A stretch of DNA of 64,000 nt, from positions 186,001 to 250,000 of the forward strand of contig NZ_JABMKY010000011.1 of NCBI RefSeq assembly GCF_013204845.1, written 5' to 3'. This document shows positions 1 to 8,159 of the stretch, in pieces (the stretch's first letter is position 1; each line of letters opens with the position of its first letter). A program made the translations under genes and the position numbers. Source of the stretch: Paenibacillus qinlingensis. GTDB lineage: Bacteria; Bacillota; Bacilli; Paenibacillales; NBRC-103111. Below the pieces are notes generated by a model, which was given only the letters and a program-made list of their open reading frames with translations, did not search any database and was not told the DNA's origin.

Positions 1-1
1 T

Positions 2-610
2 CTATACAACACGCTCGAAACGATCAATTCCATGACTGTCATTGCGAAGCAGTCGCATATTGGGCATGTAGCGGTCAATCTCTCGAATATGCTGCGTTAC
101 ACGTCCGATTTCAAAAATATGAAAGTCATTCTCAAAGAAGAGATTAAGCATTTGGAGAATTATTTGACGATTATGAAAGTCAGATTCAAAGATGAAGTCA
201 CGTATAGCATTGAGGTGCCAGAGGAGCATTTGCAAGCGATATGTACGAAAGCACTTTTGCAACCTCTAGTGGAAAACAGCATTAAGCATGGCAGAGAAAC
301 GACGGGGGAATCCGTACATATCTGTATTCGCGGGGAAGTCGTGCAGGCGGACAGGGGGGACAAGCTTCTCCTGACCGTTGCAGATAATGGACCAGGATTC
401 TCGGCGGAGACGTTAGTCAGATTGACCCAGGAGCAAGCGGATTCACACGCCCACCAGTATCGGCACAATCAAGTCGGTCTATCGAATCTGATTTACCGTT
501 TGCATATGTTTTATGCGGGGGAAGCTAAGATTACGTTCTTTAATGATCCTGTTGCTGGGGGAGCGGTTATTGAAGTCTTATTGCCATTACAAGATAGTTT
601 GGATACGTAG
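2..610 (+). CDS. Sensor histidine kinase, C-terminal part (YesM type)
   Basis: Open from the window edge, so only the end of the kinase is present. It starts with LYNTLETINSM, the residues right after the phospho-acceptor His of the usual NPHFLYNTL motif, so that His lies just outside. An ATPase region follows with an N-box (PLVENSIKHG) and a G1 box (DNGPGF). It is the HisKA_7TM/YesM class, which in Paenibacillus senses extracellular sugars or peptides. The response regulator gene begins 18 nt downstream, so the two form a two-component operon. The sensor domain and true start are not visible. Confidence 0.93.
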   Translation, partial: LYNTLETINSMTVIAKQSHIGHVAVNLSNMLRYTSDFKNMKVILKEEIKHLENYLTIMKVRFKDEVTYSIEVPEEHLQAICTKALLQPLVENSIKHGRETTGESVHICIRGEVVQADRGDKLLLTVADNGPGFSAETLVRLTQEQADSHAHQYRHNQVGLSNLIYRLHMFYAGEAKITFFNDPVAGGAVIEVLLPLQDSLDT

Positions 611-628
611 AAAGGGGAGCGCGATCAG

Positions 629-1717
629 ATGAACAGACTGATTATTGTGGACGATGAAGATCTTATTCGTGAAAGCCTGTCGATACAAGTGTCAGAAATG
701 GAAGGAGTCACGGTATCCGGAACGCTCCCGAACGGCAAAAAAGCGCTGGATTGGCTCAAGGATCATTATGCAGATATTTGCATGACGGATGTTCGGATGC
801 CGCTTGTGGATGGGCTGCAATTAATGAAAGAGATTAATCAGCAGTATCCTTGGATGATCTGCATTGTGATTTCAAGCTATGATGATTTCCAATATGCCAA
901 AAAGAGTATTGAGCTTGGCGCCGTCGATTATGTGCTGAAGCCTACGGATAGCACCCTCTTGCAAGAGGCTGTCCAGAAGGCCAACGCCCGCATCCGCAGC
1001 AGCCGGCGTAATGAGGCCAATCAGCTTCTGCTGCATAAGCTGCCCGTCTATAAGCCGATGCTGGACAGCTGGCTGGAGATGGTGTTATCGGTCTATTTGC
1101 ATGGGCAGCCGCTGATTATCGTAGATACGCTGGCGATGTTGGAGTCATGGGTGGAAGGACGTTATGAAATTCTGAATGAACTGTCCATGGCATGGACATC
1201 TCTTGTCATTGAAGAGTTGAAGAAACAGGACATCCATGTGAAGTATGAGGAAGGCGAGGACGTCGAACTTGGCGAGCATAACCTGAAGCACTCCGATGTG
1301 AGGCAGTATTTCCGATTGTGTGCGGTGAGAAGGCTGGAGCAAGCGGCGAATATTCTGATGGATCGCGCACGCAAGGCAAAGAACCTGCAGAAGGAGAGCG
1401 TCGTCGACCAAGTCAAACGGTATATCGAGGAGCATTATGCAGAGAATTGGGGTCTACAAGAGCTAGCGGATCATGTTGCGATGAGTCGTTCTTATTTAGC
1501 GAAGCTTTTCAAAGAGCAGGCGGGAATGACGATCTGGACATATTGCGTCAACGTTCGGATGCGTAAAGCACGAGATTTGCTGCTCACTTCGTCCTTGAAG
1601 AGCTACGAGATTGCCCTACAGGTCGGGTACGAAAACAGCATCCATTTCTCCCGTATCTTCAAACAATATCATGGCTTGAACCCGATGGAATATAAGGACC
1701 GGTTTGGAGGTGAATGA
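629..1717 (+). CDS. AraC-type response regulator (YesN type)
   Basis: Partner of the kinase just upstream. Residues 1-125 form a receiver domain with the acidic pair D9/D10, phospho-acceptor D54 in MTDVRMP and K104 in LKPTD. The C-terminal 100 residues are a double helix-turn-helix of the AraC type (QELADHVAMSRSYLAKLFKE, then IALQVGYENSIHFSRIFK). The middle section is unassigned. The start ATG follows AAAGGGGAGCG. The next gene downstream is a secreted GH30 glycosidase, a plausible target, but the 257-nt gap and the cre box there suggest it has its own promoter. Confidence 0.95.
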   Translation: MNRLIIVDDEDLIRESLSIQVSEMEGVTVSGTLPNGKKALDWLKDHYADICMTDVRMPLVDGLQLMKEINQQYPWMICIVISSYDDFQYAKKSIELGAVDYVLKPTDSTLLQEAVQKANARIRSSRRNEANQLLLHKLPVYKPMLDSWLEMVLSVYLHGQPLIIVDTLAMLESWVEGRYEILNELSMAWTSLVIEELKKQDIHVKYEEGEDVELGEHNLKHSDVRQYFRLCAVRRLEQAANILMDRARKAKNLQKESVVDQVKRYIEEHYAENWGLQELADHVAMSRSYLAKLFKEQAGMTIWTYCVNVRMRKARDLLLTSSLKSYEIALQVGYENSIHFSRIFKQYHGLNPMEYKDRFGGE

Positions 1718-1749
1718 GGTACGGGGTGAGGGTGGAGTGTATGCGGGGG

Positions 1750-1842
1750 AGGCAAAACGTAAGGAGATCGGGTGCGGCGTAGGCAAAAAGCAAACGGATC
1801 GGACGCAGAGTAGGCAAAAGGTAAGTGGATCGAGCACAGAGC
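1750..1842. repeat. Three imperfect 31-bp tandem units
   Basis: Units begin at 1750, 1781 and 1812, each opening with AGGCAAAA and containing GGATCG or GAGATCG near the middle. The period is exactly 31 bp. The stretch lies between the response regulator and the GH30 gene; I see no coding sense in it. Confidence 0.75.
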
Positions 1843-1903
1843 CAGCGCTTTTCCGCATTTGCATCGCATTGGTGCAGTAAATAACCTTTTTACCTCAGTG
1901 TGT

Positions 1904-1917
1904 TGAAAGCGATTTCA
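1904..1917 (+). promoter_or_regulatory. CcpA catabolite-response element (cre)
   Basis: TGAAAGCGATTTCA matches the Bacillus cre consensus TGWAANCGNTNWCA at every defined position. It lies 58 bp before the GH30 start codon. Carbon catabolite repression of this secreted glycosidase is the expected role. Confidence 0.8.
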
Positions 1918-1974
1918 GTATAAATTTAGGGAGGTTGAACGTGGACCAAATTTGAAAAAAGAGGTGCATGCAGA

Positions 1975-3315
1975 ATGATTTCACGCAGAAAGAAGGTTTA
2001 TGGTGTAATTGGGTTAACGATTGCGATGTTGGTCAGCGTGGCTCCCCCAGCTTTAGCAGCAAGTACGGTGACGTTGTACAAAGACACGACGTATCAAACA
2101 ATATGGGGATTCGGTGCTGCTGCCAATCACCCGGTGAATGAGTTGAAAACGAATTACAATGCAACCACGCAAGGACAAATTCTAGATAAACTATTCCGTA
2201 CGGATGCTTCTAACGCAGGGTTGTCGATCGTCAGGATGGAGATCAACCCTTATACGGCTGCGCAAGATGCTGTGCAAACGACATTCATGCCTTCCTCAGG
2301 TGTGACCGATTGGAACACGGATCTGCATCAGAGATGGTTCGCCCAAGAGGCGAAGAACCGCGGGATGAATCAGTTCTATGCTGTGCCTTGGAGTCCCCCG
2401 GGCTGGATGAAGACGAACGGTTCGCCGAACAACGGCGGTCATCTGAGCACCTCGCAATACGATAATTTCGCAACTTATATGAAGACGTATGTGAATCAAT
2501 ATCGGAATGTATTCGGGTTCAATATCAAATGGGTCAGTGTGCAAAATGAACCCGATTTAGCTACGCCTTATGCGTCGACGCAGTATACGACAAGTGAATT
2601 GGATCAAGTATCTGCAAAGGTTGCTGATGCGGTTCACAGCTTGAATCAAGGCGTGTTGGTTGGTGCGCCAGAGGGCTCAAATCGAACTGCCTCGAACAAT
2701 TACATGAACAGTTTCAGCGCGGCGACGAGGGCGAAGTTGGATTTTGTCCCGGTCCACGATTACAGTACGTATGTCGATGTGAACCATTATGGTAAACCGC
2801 TGATCGCGACGGAGGTTAGCAATTTCCAAATGGCCAATGATCCGAGCATCACGGATGGGTTGAAATGGGCGAACATGATTGCTGCTGATTTGAAGCGGGG
2901 CGAGAGAGGCTGGCTGTACTGGTGGGCAGTGAATCCGGCTGGGAGCACCTCAGGTGAAGGGCTCATTAATCTAGGGGCGAATAATGCGTACACAGTGAAT
3001 AAAAGACTTTATGTTATGGGGCAATTTAGCCGGTACCTGCGTCCGGACGATACCCGCATTCTGGCATCCTCGAGCGATAGCAACCTTGTTGCGATAGGCG
3101 GGAAGAATGGGACGGGGCGCGCGTCTGTTGTGCTGATCAATAACAGTACGTCGGCGATAACGACGACGATTAGCGGTCTGACGTTGGCTAACGTCTCAGG
3201 AAGACGAACCAGCGCCACGGAGGATCTGGCCAAATTGACGGATATGGCTGTGACTGGCGGAGCGATTACGGTTACGCTGCCGGGTAAATCCGTGACGAGT
3301 TATGTGGAATACTAA
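1975..3315 (+). CDS. Secreted glycoside hydrolase family 30
   Basis: A 446-residue protein with a Sec signal peptide (RRKK, hydrophobic stretch, ALAAS near residue 30). The GH30 (beta/alpha)8 barrel follows, with TIWGFGAAANHP at the start, the acid/base E192 in VSVQNEPD and the nucleophile E280 in IATEVSNF, then the C-terminal beta domain usual in GH30. Such enzymes retain configuration and act on xylan, beta-1,6-glucan or galactan. The first strand and catalytic motifs are clear; the subfamily, and so the substrate, is not. There is no carbohydrate-binding module or anchor. The start follows GAGGTG at a spacing of 8 nt. A cre box lies upstream and a two-component pair precedes it. Confidence 0.9.
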   Translation: MISRRKKVYGVIGLTIAMLVSVAPPALAASTVTLYKDTTYQTIWGFGAAANHPVNELKTNYNATTQGQILDKLFRTDASNAGLSIVRMEINPYTAAQDAVQTTFMPSSGVTDWNTDLHQRWFAQEAKNRGMNQFYAVPWSPPGWMKTNGSPNNGGHLSTSQYDNFATYMKTYVNQYRNVFGFNIKWVSVQNEPDLATPYASTQYTTSELDQVSAKVADAVHSLNQGVLVGAPEGSNRTASNNYMNSFSAATRAKLDFVPVHDYSTYVDVNHYGKPLIATEVSNFQMANDPSITDGLKWANMIAADLKRGERGWLYWWAVNPAGSTSGEGLINLGANNAYTVNKRLYVMGQFSRYLRPDDTRILASSSDSNLVAIGGKNGTGRASVVLINNSTSAITTTISGLTLANVSGRRTSATEDLAKLTDMAVTGGAITVTLPGKSVTSYVEY

Positions 3316-3359
3316 GTAATCAGGCATGTTTATCCGTTGCTAGATATGGGTATCCTTTT

Positions 3360-3380
3360 ACTAGAATAGTAGATTCTAGT
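3360..3380. promoter_or_regulatory. Perfect inverted repeat before a small gene (operator candidate)
   Basis: Arms ACTAGAAT and ATTCTAGT are separated by AGTAG and end one base before the ribosome site of the 76-residue gene. It is an operator or 5'-UTR hairpin candidate. A related repeat (TACTAGA/TCTAGTA) lies at 33895-33917 upstream of the M6 protease. Confidence 0.5.
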
Positions 3381-3399
3381 GAGAGGTGGAGTTAGAACG

Positions 3400-3630
3400 A
3401 TGACAACAGAAGCATCTAACGTCTTCAAACCAGTCATTCCTAGCAAAATTGCGGAATCCATGGAAAGTCTGCGCAAGGAAGGTTGGGCTGATGACGATTT
3501 CTTTAACTTCTCGCGCTATGATGAAGAATCTGCAGAGGCTCGTCTGTTATATCACTATTTCCGGAACAATCGTGTAACCTTTGCGGCAGCGGTCATCAAT
3601 AGCTACAGCGTTGAGGAGATGCAGCAGTAA
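3400..3630 (+). CDS. Small conserved-looking hypothetical protein (76 aa)
   Basis: The frame is open from a GTG at 3379, but that GTG lies inside the inverted repeat. The ATG at 3400 has GAGAGGTGG upstream and is chosen. The acidic, soluble protein has no signal or membrane segment; its second half is rich in aromatic residues (FFNFSRYDEES, LLYHYFRNNR). I do not recognise the family. A strong terminator follows 21 nt after the stop, so it is a single-gene unit. Confidence 0.75.
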   Translation: MTTEASNVFKPVIPSKIAESMESLRKEGWADDDFFNFSRYDEESAEARLLYHYFRNNRVTFAAAVINSYSVEEMQQ

Positions 3631-3651
3631 TACCGACAATTGAACAGAGTG

Positions 3652-3694
3652 GCTGTCCCATAAGTAGAAGCTTCTACTATAGGACAGCTTTTTT
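3652..3694 (+). terminator. Intrinsic terminator
   Basis: A long stem: GCTGTCC pairs with GGACAGC, with AGTAGAAG/CTTCTACT inside it, followed by a run of T. Confidence 0.9.
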
Positions 3695-3711
3695 GTTATC
3701 TGAAACGAAAT

Positions 3712-3898
3712 CGAAAGGGAACGTAGATGCCTTATTGGGCCGAAATCGGACGAAAGGAGAGCCAGGGGGAACGTAAAGGCACTATGGGGTCCGTTTTCGC
3801 GATTGTTGACGTTTCTCAAAGAAATAAGATACAGTAGTTCCCTTTCGATGACGAGTTCACCTTTTTTAACGCAAATAGAGTACCCTTGTTCCCTTTCG
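3712..3898. repeat. Quartet palindromic element, family B copy 1
   Basis: Four degenerate units. Two read forward (CGAAAGGGAACG at 3712; GGGGGAACG at 3765) and two inverted (GTTCCCTTTCG at 3837 and 3888). Successive cores are about 50, 70 and 51 bp apart, so the element is a large imperfect palindrome. A second copy with the same core lies at 51355-51537. It fills most of the gap before the AraC gene. Confidence 0.7.
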
Positions 3899-4025
3899 TG
3901 GTAGGAATTAGGAGATACTCTTTTTTTTACTTCTTAAAAAGTTGATTTCGCTATTTCATAGTATAATAGTATGCAATAGTTTGAGTACCCAACAAAGTCA
4001 CCAATAGCATGGAGGAATCACACGC

Positions 4026-5864
4026 ATGTTTGTGAAAAAAAGCATGTTTACTCGCAATGGTAAGTCCTATGTCTACTATAAAATCGTCAGTACATATAAA
4101 GATGAGTTTGGTAAGAATAAGCATCGTGTAGTTAAGCATCTCGGTAAGCTCTCGGAAGAGGAGGTAACTGAGGTGCGCAAAGTGTTAAAGGAGCAGAGTC
4201 AACTGGGAGCTAGGAACGTTGTGGAGTCAGTTGAAATAGGTGCGCAGAGCGCGATTCGATTGCCGCAGGAAGTGCCGCAATTTATTTTACATGATGCTAA
4301 GTTGCTAATCTATGAACCTTTCGTGCAGAAGCAGTGGAACGTGACAGAGGTGGATATGCTGCTGCTCGTTCGCGAAGGGACAGGCGAGCTGTTTATGGAT
4401 GGCAAAAAGGTAGTACTCAAGTACGGGACAGTCGTCTATGCGCCTTCTGGCAGCGGGATGTATGTCGTCAACACCAGCAGCATTCCACTGCAATTGGATC
4501 GGATTGCCTTCGATGTGATCATCAGAAGCGGTTCGCCTGCAGAGAAGGGCACTTATCTTCCCTATAGCGTACAACGGATGTTTCAAGAACCCATCCAACT
4601 GCAAACCCCTTACTGGGCGTTGCAAGTTTCTCAAGAGCTCGAGGATATGCAAGTTAGTAGCCAGCAGCAGGATGTGTTCAAAAGGCAAATTTTATTCTAT
4701 ACGATGATGAATATGATTCTTCAAAATACAGGTGAAGCACGTCCCCCGGAGGCGCACAATGTGATCGAGCATGCGGTCACGCTGATTCATAAGCATTATC
4801 GAGATGATTTGACACGTGATCAGATCGCAGAGCAGCTCGGTGTCAGCCCGGAGCATTTCTCACGATTGTTCAAGAAAGAAATGGGCATGGGATTTATCGA
4901 CTATTTGCTTCAGTTTCGTATGGAGAGATCGCGTGAGCTGCTGCAGCTCTCGAGGGCTAATGTGCAAGAAATCGCTCAGCAAGTTGGCTTTCAGAGTCAA
5001 TATTATTTTAGTCGTAAATTTAAGCAAATGGTGGGAGTCTCACCAAGCACGTACATGCAACAACCCAAAACGTATGTCACTCTGGATGCTTGGGTAACCT
5101 CAAGCTTATTGACGTTGGGTGTTGTTCCGCGTATCGGGTTCATTAATCCTTGGATGATGGCACATTATCAAGGCGTACTGAGTCAGGCTGAGTTTAAGCC
5201 GATTGAAGGCTTAGATGAACATGGTGCCGAGGAAGTAAAAGCACTGCGGCCAGATCTGATTTTCAGCAATGTACATAAACAGGATATAGCGTGGATTCGT
5301 ACGTTAGGGCCTGTGGCTGATTTCAATTTAGAGAAAATGGATTGGCGGGCACAACTGCGATTTATTGCAGATGTAGTAGGGAGGCAGGAGGAGGCAGAGG
5401 CGTGGCTTCAAGCGCTTGATCAACGAATTGCTGCAGCCAGAGAGAAGTTCGGACGAATGATCGATCCCGAAGATACATTTCTTATCATGAAGATTGTTTC
5501 GGGTAAAATATATGTCTATGGCGACCTGCGAAGTTTGGGCGGTCCTATGCTCTATCAAGGCTTACAGCTGCCCCCTCCGCGTATCGTCAAGGAACGCATT
5601 ATCGATGCTAAGCTGCTAAACCGTTATGTTTCACTTGCTGAGCTTAGCGAGTATTCAGCGGATCACATCTTTCTCGTTAATTACGAGTCCAATTGGCAAG
5701 AGGGAGCGGAGTCGTTTAAGGTGCATCCAAACTGGAAGAAGTTGGCTGCCGTGCGCAAAGATCAAGTGTATGATGTGAATCCGGATATCTTTTATGGATT
5801 TGATCCTCTTTCCCTGGAGCTCCAACTTCAGGAAATGACCCGGCGGCTTTCATCACATTTGTAA
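4026..5864 (+). CDS. AraC regulator with fused siderophore-binding domain and transposase-like N-terminus
   Basis: 612 residues in three recognisable parts. Residues 88-180 are a cupin-like sensor. Residues 245-345 are an AraC double helix-turn-helix (DQIAEQLGVSPEHFSRLFKK; IAQQVGFQSQYYFSRKFK). Residues 350-612 resemble a FecB/FeuA-type periplasmic binding protein without a signal peptide. This is the layout of Bacillus Btr, which binds a ferric siderophore and activates uptake genes. The first 50 residues (YKIVSTYKDEFGKNKHRVVK, then HLGKL) look instead like the N-terminus of IS1634/IS4-type transposases. The ATG at 4026 has GGAGGA upstream, so this part is probably translated; a later start is possible. 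The Fur-box lipoprotein gene follows. Confidence 0.9.
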   Translation: MFVKKSMFTRNGKSYVYYKIVSTYKDEFGKNKHRVVKHLGKLSEEEVTEVRKVLKEQSQLGARNVVESVEIGAQSAIRLPQEVPQFILHDAKLLIYEPFVQKQWNVTEVDMLLLVREGTGELFMDGKKVVLKYGTVVYAPSGSGMYVVNTSSIPLQLDRIAFDVIIRSGSPAEKGTYLPYSVQRMFQEPIQLQTPYWALQVSQELEDMQVSSQQQDVFKRQILFYTMMNMILQNTGEARPPEAHNVIEHAVTLIHKHYRDDLTRDQIAEQLGVSPEHFSRLFKKEMGMGFIDYLLQFRMERSRELLQLSRANVQEIAQQVGFQSQYYFSRKFKQMVGVSPSTYMQQPKTYVTLDAWVTSSLLTLGVVPRIGFINPWMMAHYQGVLSQAEFKPIEGLDEHGAEEVKALRPDLIFSNVHKQDIAWIRTLGPVADFNLEKMDWRAQLRFIADVVGRQEEAEAWLQALDQRIAAAREKFGRMIDPEDTFLIMKIVSGKIYVYGDLRSLGGPMLYQGLQLPPPRIVKERIIDAKLLNRYVSLAELSEYSADHIFLVNYESNWQEGAESFKVHPNWKKLAAVRKDQVYDVNPDIFYGFDPLSLELQLQEMTRRLSSHL

Positions 5865-5922
5865 GTGAATATCGTCATGAATGTGTATGGACGGCATAAC
5901 AAAGTCGTTGATATGATTCTAG

Positions 5923-5937
5923 TGAGAACTATTATCA
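5923..5937. promoter_or_regulatory. Fur box
   Basis: TGAGAACTATTATCA fits the Bacillus 7-1-7 Fur consensus TGATAATNATTATCA at 12 of 14 defined positions, and the TTATCA motif repeats just after it. It sits 25 bp upstream of the binding-protein start codon. Iron repression is expected. Confidence 0.8.
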
Positions 5938-5961
5938 TTATCAAGAGGAGAGATATACAGC

Positions 5962-6939
5962 ATGATTGCAAAGAAAACATGGTTATCCGCGGGGATGACA
6001 GCCCTGCTGTTCGTATTGAGTGCATGCGGCAGCAGTACAGATAAGGTGGAATCAGCTCCACCTACGGCGAAAGTCGAAGCGTCAGCTCCTGCTGCGCCGA
6101 AGACGGTTGTAGCAAAGACAGCCAAGGGAGAAGTAACGATTCCGGCAGAACCGAAGCGGGTCGCTGCAGCTTACTATCACGGTACGCTGACAGCGTTAGG
6201 CTTGACACCGATTGCTGCTAGTAAAGAATGGTGGATGGGAAGTCCGTTCCTCACGGAGCAAGAAGCGAAGATGACGGATATCGGCTCACCGGCTTCTCTT
6301 GAAAAGGTGACTTCGCTCGATCCAGATTTAATCGTTATAAATGGCTTCTCGGAAGATAACTACGATAAGTTTTCGAAGATTGCGCCAACGGTGTTCATCC
6401 CCTATACGGCTTACAAAAATGTTCGTGAAGAAGTGAAACTGCTCGGAGATACATTTGGCAGACAGAAAGAAGCGGAACAATGGTTAGCCAAATATGAGCA
6501 GAAAGCCAAAGAGAGTCGCGAGAAAATTAAAGGTTCGGTGAAAGAGGGGGAAACGGCTGTTATTATCAATGTCCGAGAGAAGAAGATATCCTTGCTCGGT
6601 GATAACTATGGTCGGGGCGGGGAAGTCATTTACAATATGCTGAAGCTGAAAGCTCCTGATTTCGTACAAAAGGAAGCCATTGACAGCGGCAAGCAGCTAG
6701 TCGAGATTCAGATGGAAACATTGCCAACCTATGCGAATACCGATCATATTTTTATCTGTATGAATATTGGTACGACGGATGAGCAGGTGAAGGCGATTCT
6801 GGATAGTCCGATTTGGAAGACACTCCCTGCTGTTAAAAACAATAAAGTACACATTCTGGACTACAAGACGTATCTTCATTACGATCCTATCTCCATTCTG
6901 GGACAAGCTGATCTGATTGCGGAGATGTTGGTCAAATAG
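5962..6939 (+). CDS. Iron-siderophore ABC transporter substrate-binding lipoprotein (FeuA-like)
   Basis: 325 residues with a lipoprotein signal; lipobox LSAC places the lipidated Cys at residue 22. The rest is a helical-backbone binding protein of the FecB/FeuA fold (PKRVAAAYYHGTLTALGLTP near the start, SLDPDLIVINGF in the middle, DPISILGQADLIAEML at the end). It should capture ferric siderophore outside the cell. No permease or ATPase gene is adjacent, so it must work with components encoded elsewhere. A Fur box and the Btr-like regulator upstream agree with iron control. RBS AAGAGGAGAG. Confidence 0.92.
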   Translation: MIAKKTWLSAGMTALLFVLSACGSSTDKVESAPPTAKVEASAPAAPKTVVAKTAKGEVTIPAEPKRVAAAYYHGTLTALGLTPIAASKEWWMGSPFLTEQEAKMTDIGSPASLEKVTSLDPDLIVINGFSEDNYDKFSKIAPTVFIPYTAYKNVREEVKLLGDTFGRQKEAEQWLAKYEQKAKESREKIKGSVKEGETAVIINVREKKISLLGDNYGRGGEVIYNMLKLKAPDFVQKEAIDSGKQLVEIQMETLPTYANTDHIFICMNIGTTDEQVKAILDSPIWKTLPAVKNNKVHILDYKTYLHYDPISILGQADLIAEMLVK

Positions 6940-7028
6940 TGAGTTAAACTATATATGTCATGTAATATAACGCAAAATGAATATGAATAACGAAAAAGAA
7001 GTTCATTTTAAAACTTGTGTTATAATAC

Positions 7029-7057
7029 TTGACATAAATATATTACAGAAGTATACT
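7029..7057 (+). promoter_or_regulatory. Strong sigma-A promoter
   Basis: TTGACA, 17-nt spacer, TATACT. It has no ordinary gene directly behind it; transcription would begin near 7064, at the candidate small RNA. Confidence 0.75.
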
Positions 7058-7063
7058 CTAATT

Positions 7064-7135
7064 AACCGCACGACGATGTGCAACTAATATTCGAGGCAAT
7101 GGCGCCTATCCTACCACAGGATAGGCGTTTTCTGT
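7064..7135 (+). ncRNA. Candidate small RNA or leader with intrinsic terminator
   Basis: Behind a near-consensus promoter come a small hairpin (GCAC/GTGC, 7068-7081) and a strong terminator (CGCCTATCCT pairs with AGGATAGGCG, loop ACCAC, 7103-7127, then T-rich). This predicts a transcript of about 70 nt. Read-through would reach the micropeptide at 7157 and ecsAB. I do not recognise the family; it could be an independent sRNA or an attenuator. Confidence 0.45.
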
Positions 7136-7156
7136 CTTTTTGAAAGGGTGAATACG

Positions 7157-7225
7157 ATGATGAAACATATGAAAAACCTAGTTTTGTTTATCCAATGTCT
7201 GCCTGTTGCTTTGAGATGGTACTAG
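7157..7225 (+). CDS. Putative 22-residue micropeptide
   Basis: ATG with GAAAGGGTG 7 nt upstream, 22 sense codons and a TAG stop. The peptide begins MMKHMKNLVL and is hydrophobic with basic residues and a C-terminal RWY. It lies between the terminator at 7127 and another hairpin at 7283. It could be a leader peptide for ecsAB, a membrane micropeptide, or chance; the good ribosome site is the main support. Confidence 0.35.
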   Translation: MMKHMKNLVLFIQCLPVALRWY

Positions 7226-7282
7226 ACTTATTATGTTAGGTTTCGTTGCATGCATGCCTCATCTTGTATAGTCAACTTTTAA

Positions 7283-7326
7283 CGCAGTCGCTCGTCTAAG
7301 GGTGGCTGCGCTTAAAGGTTTTTTCT
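7283..7326 (+). terminator. Probable intrinsic terminator before ecsA
   Basis: CGCAGTC pairs with GGCTGCG across a 14-nt loop; a T6 run follows after a few bases. The stem is modest and the T run is offset, so confidence is limited. Confidence 0.45.
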
Positions 7327-7428
7327 CATTTTTATCTAACCTTCATACATTGGGCAAACTTTCATGATAAGATGTTGGCAAAGCAATGTGAATAGGTTGC
7401 ACGATGAAAATGGAAGGGAAGTCACGGA

Positions 7429-8142
7429 ATGTCAGATGAACAATTAGCTGTATTAGATGTATATATTGAACAGGCCGGTTACGATGAGGTGCCGGATATT
7501 ATTAAGGGGATTCATTTTACAGTGAGGCAAGGCGAGCTTGTGGGATTGCTAGGTCCGAACGGTGCCGGCAAAAGCACGACAATTAAGAGTCTTCTCGGTT
7601 TGTTGAAGGATTTTAAAGGCAAGATCTCTTTCATGGGTGAAAACAAAAGCTACGCGTATATTCCCGAGCATCCCATTCTGTATGATGAATTGACGTTGTG
7701 GGAACACATGGAGTTCGCGGCATCGGTATATGAGTTGGATCGAACCGTATTCTTAGAGCGTGCTGACGATCTTTTGCATCGGTTCCGGCTCTTGGATGAG
7801 AAGCATCAATTGCCTGGGAAATTTTCAAAAGGGATGCAGCAGAAGATTATGCTGATTCTTGGTTTTTTGAATAAACCTGATGTCTACATCGTGGACGAGC
7901 CCTTCATTGGGCTAGATCCGAAGGCGATTAAGGATTTCTTGGGGATGCTGGAAGAGGAGCGTCAGCGTGGAGCAGGCATTCTGATGAGTACCCACGTGCT
8001 AGATACAGCGGAGCGGATTTGCAGTTCATTTGTACTGCTTTCGGGTGGTAGATTGGTAGCGAACGGAACCCTGCAAGACATTCAAAAACAATGCGACATG
8101 CCGGATGCTACGTTATTCGACTGCTTCCATTCCTTACTATGA
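7429..8142 (+). CDS. ecsA: ABC transporter ATP-binding protein EcsA
   Basis: 237 residues with Walker A GPNGAGKS (42-49), signature FSKGMQQ, Walker B VYIVDEPF and the H-loop STHV. Length and sequence match EcsA, the ATPase of the EcsAB system, which in Bacillus affects protein secretion, competence and intramembrane proteolysis by RasP. The membrane partner ecsB follows immediately. The start has GGAAGGGA upstream. Its own promoter is not obvious; a promoter, a small RNA candidate and two hairpins lie in the 489-nt gap before it. Confidence 0.92.
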   Translation: MSDEQLAVLDVYIEQAGYDEVPDIIKGIHFTVRQGELVGLLGPNGAGKSTTIKSLLGLLKDFKGKISFMGENKSYAYIPEHPILYDELTLWEHMEFAASVYELDRTVFLERADDLLHRFRLLDEKHQLPGKFSKGMQQKIMLILGFLNKPDVYIVDEPFIGLDPKAIKDFLGMLEEERQRGAGILMSTHVLDTAERICSSFVLLSGGRLVANGTLQDIQKQCDMPDATLFDCFHSLL

Positions 8143-8159
8143 GAGGGGGCGAGAGTGGG

